Assembly: GCA_041743975.1 (NCBI GenBank)
Contig: JBGTLT010000176.1
Coordinates: forward strand, 1-64,000
Direction: 5' to 3'
DNA: 64,000 bases
Source: JTS-RE37 sp041743975
GTDB taxonomy: Bacteria; Bacteroidota; Bacteroidia; Flavobacteriales; Flavobacteriaceae
Part shown: in pieces, positions 62,804 through 64,000 of the stretch
How positions within the stretch are numbered: position 1 is the first letter of the stretch
Layout: each line of letters opens with the position of its first letter
Made by a program: the position numbers and the translations under genes
The notes under the pieces: model-generated
The model's database searches: none
The model's input: only the letters and a program-made list of their open reading frames with translations
What the model was told of the DNA's origin: nothing

Positions 62804-64000
62804 TCAAATGCCAAGGATCAATTTGGCGATGTAAAAATAGATCAGGATACCGAAGATGTCATTGCTTGTGGTGATGAAAGGGCCTGTGGCTATGGCTGGA
62901 TCTATTCCCCTCTTATGAAGGAAAATGGGGATAAAGGTCCCTATAATGCCTGCCACAATGATTACGGAGACCAGGGAAAGTGATATAGCCATAGCCACCA
63001 GGATATCCCCATTCCACCACCAGGTGAAAAGCAACAAAATGGATGCCAGTATGATCCCATTGAGTGCAGCGAGAAGGGTTTCCTTGACAAGACGTTTGCC
63101 TAAACTGCCTTTTATATCATCGTTTGCAAGTCCCTGGACAATTATAGCGCTGGATTGTACCCCAACATTGCCCGCCATAGCGGCAATCAATGGGGTAAAA
63201 AAGAACAGGATAGCATGCTTGCCAATCAATTCCTCAAACCCACCCATAATGGCTGCGGCCCCCACGCCTCCAAGCAGCCCAAGAAACAACCAGGGGAGGC
63301 GGGCACGGGTCAGATGGAAAATACTGTCATCAGCCTCAACATCCTGGGAAATACCCGCTGCCAACTGGTAATCCTTTTCCGCTTCCTCCTTGATTACGTC
63401 TACAATGTCATCTATGGTGATCCGTCCGACCAGCCTTCCTATCTCATCCACAACGGGAATGGCCTCCAGGTCGTATTTAGACATGATTTTGGCAACCTCC
63501 TCTGGTTTTTCATTGACATTGACGGCATCCACTTTCGGGATATAAATATCACGAATCGGAGCAGTTGTGGATGTGGTAAGGAGGTCCTTGAGGGAGAGCC
63601 TGCCCTTTAATCTTTCTTCGTCATCCACCACATAGATCGAATGAACCCGGGTCACATTTTCTGCTTGGGCGCGCATTTCCTTAACGCAGGTGAGGACGGT
63701 CCAGTTCTCGTTTACCTTCACGAGTTCCTTCGCCATGAGCCCGCCGGCAGAATTTTCATCATAACGCAGGAGGTCTACAATGTCCTTTGCGTGCTCCCTG
63801 TCTGTTATTTCAGAAATGACTTCCTGTACAATTTCCCGGGGAAGCTCAGCGACCATGTCTGCGGCATCATCCGTGTCCAGTTCTTCCAGTTCCCCGGCGA
63901 TCTCCTTGGAAGACAAGTTATTGAATATCGCCTCCCGGATATCATCGTCCAGCTCCGTTAAGATATCTGACGTTTTATCACTGTCGAGCAACTTTATCAG
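62804..64000 (-). CDS. mgtE: Magnesium transporter MgtE (N-terminus beyond window)
   Basis: At least 398 residues are in the window; the frame stays open to the edge, so the first 50 or so residues of the usual 450 are missing. Order of domains: MgtE N domain (ELDTDDAADMVAELPREIVQ), two CBS domains (KDLLTTSTTAPIRDIYIPKV, then GRLVGRITIDDIVDVIKEEA), and five membrane helices at the C-terminus (LPWLFLGLLGGVGAAAIMGG, FFTPLIAAMAGNVGVQSSAI, ISLSLVSVIIVAGIIGTFIP). It carries Mg2+ into the cell, gated by the CBS part. No Mg riboswitch can be judged because its 5' region is outside. Confidence 0.93.
   Translation of the reverse strand: MIKLLDSDKTSDILTELDDDIREAIFNNLSSKEIAGELEELDTDDAADMVAELPREIVQEVISEITDREHAKDIVDLLRYDENSAGGLMAKELVKVNENWTVLTCVKEMRAQAENVTRVHSIYVVDDEERLKGRLSLKDLLTTSTTAPIRDIYIPKVDAVNVNEKPEEVAKIMSKYDLEAIPVVDEIGRLVGRITIDDIVDVIKEEAEKDYQLAAGISQDVEADDSIFHLTRARLPWLFLGLLGGVGAAAIMGGFEELIGKHAILFFFTPLIAAMAGNVGVQSSAIIVQGLANDDIKGSLGKRLVKETLLAALNGIILASILLLFTWWWNGDILVAMAISLSLVSVIIVAGIIGTFIPIFLHKRGIDPAIATGPFITTSNDIFGILIYFYIAKLILGI

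Noticed and set aside
1..64000. CRISPR arrays, rRNA or tRNA genes, phage genes, defence systems
   Set aside because: None was recognised by reading; no regular repeat-spacer pattern, rRNA-like block, integrase or cas gene was seen. A tRNA scan was not possible.

Overview
The window looks like chromosomal DNA of a Bacteroidota species, most likely a marine-type Flavobacteriaceae member. Supporting signs are Bacteroidota-style promoters (TTTG about 20 nt before TAnnTTTG, clearest at 38573-38604), a type IX secretion C-terminal sorting domain, an SDR-type threonine dehydrogenase, an OlsF-like ornithine-lipid acyltransferase, many Sec or lipoprotein signal peptides ending in Q, and many secreted beta-propeller, M28 and serine-hydrolase proteins. 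No rRNA, tRNA or CRISPR array was recognised.

Layout. Positions 1-212 are the right end of an IS3-family element. From 0.25 to 4.4 kb there is a periplasmic TIM-barrel/NTF2 fusion, a broken TlpA-type thioredoxin gene, a 2-hydroxyacid dehydrogenase and a 1.3-kb gene-poor stretch holding one 52-residue lipoprotein. From 4.4 to 11.7 kb come a GMC oxidoreductase with its Tat-lipoprotein partner, an ankyrin protein, an amidohydrolase, a GAF protein, moaE-moaC and small secreted proteins. From 12.2 to 16.3 kb there is a polyamine operon: arginine decarboxylase, agmatinase, a deoxyhypusine-synthase-like enzyme, an acidic small protein and a VOC protein. Threonine dehydrogenase converges on it.

From 17 to 30 kb lie a lipoprotein, a TPR protein, an SDR, a CBS protein and a long block of exported hydrolases (two M28 peptidases, a VPS10-type propeller, a serine hydrolase). 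At 30.2-30.6 kb there is a relic of an SLC12-type transporter. Then follow a short SSB, metG, a DUF1800/DUF1501 pair with a Tat motif and T9SS tail, YraN, an ACT-like protein, a thioredoxin-like protein and a second serine hydrolase.

From 42.2 to 51.6 kb an unbroken minus-strand repair island holds mfd followed by the four-gene ligase-associated DNA damage response set (PdeM phosphoesterase, DEXH helicase, ATP-dependent ligase, MBL exonuclease). From 51.8 to 57 kb come TerB-like, fbp, a GNAT, aspartate kinase and OlsF. From 57.2 to 58.8 kb there is a compact ars-like cluster (ArsR, Cys-tailed DUF6428-like protein, ArsN-like GNAT) with two near-identical operator-like repeats. The right end holds TM2, VOC, DUF1801, DUF4199, a membrane LuxR regulator, a second hydroxyacid dehydrogenase with a cupin, and an MgtE magnesium transporter that runs off the window.

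The best leads are the ars-like cluster with duplicated operators, the polyamine operon with a catalytic-lysine-bearing DHS homologue, and the three gene relics (TlpA, SLC12, and the open frame beside the GNAT). All family assignments are from reading the protein sequences; no database search was run.
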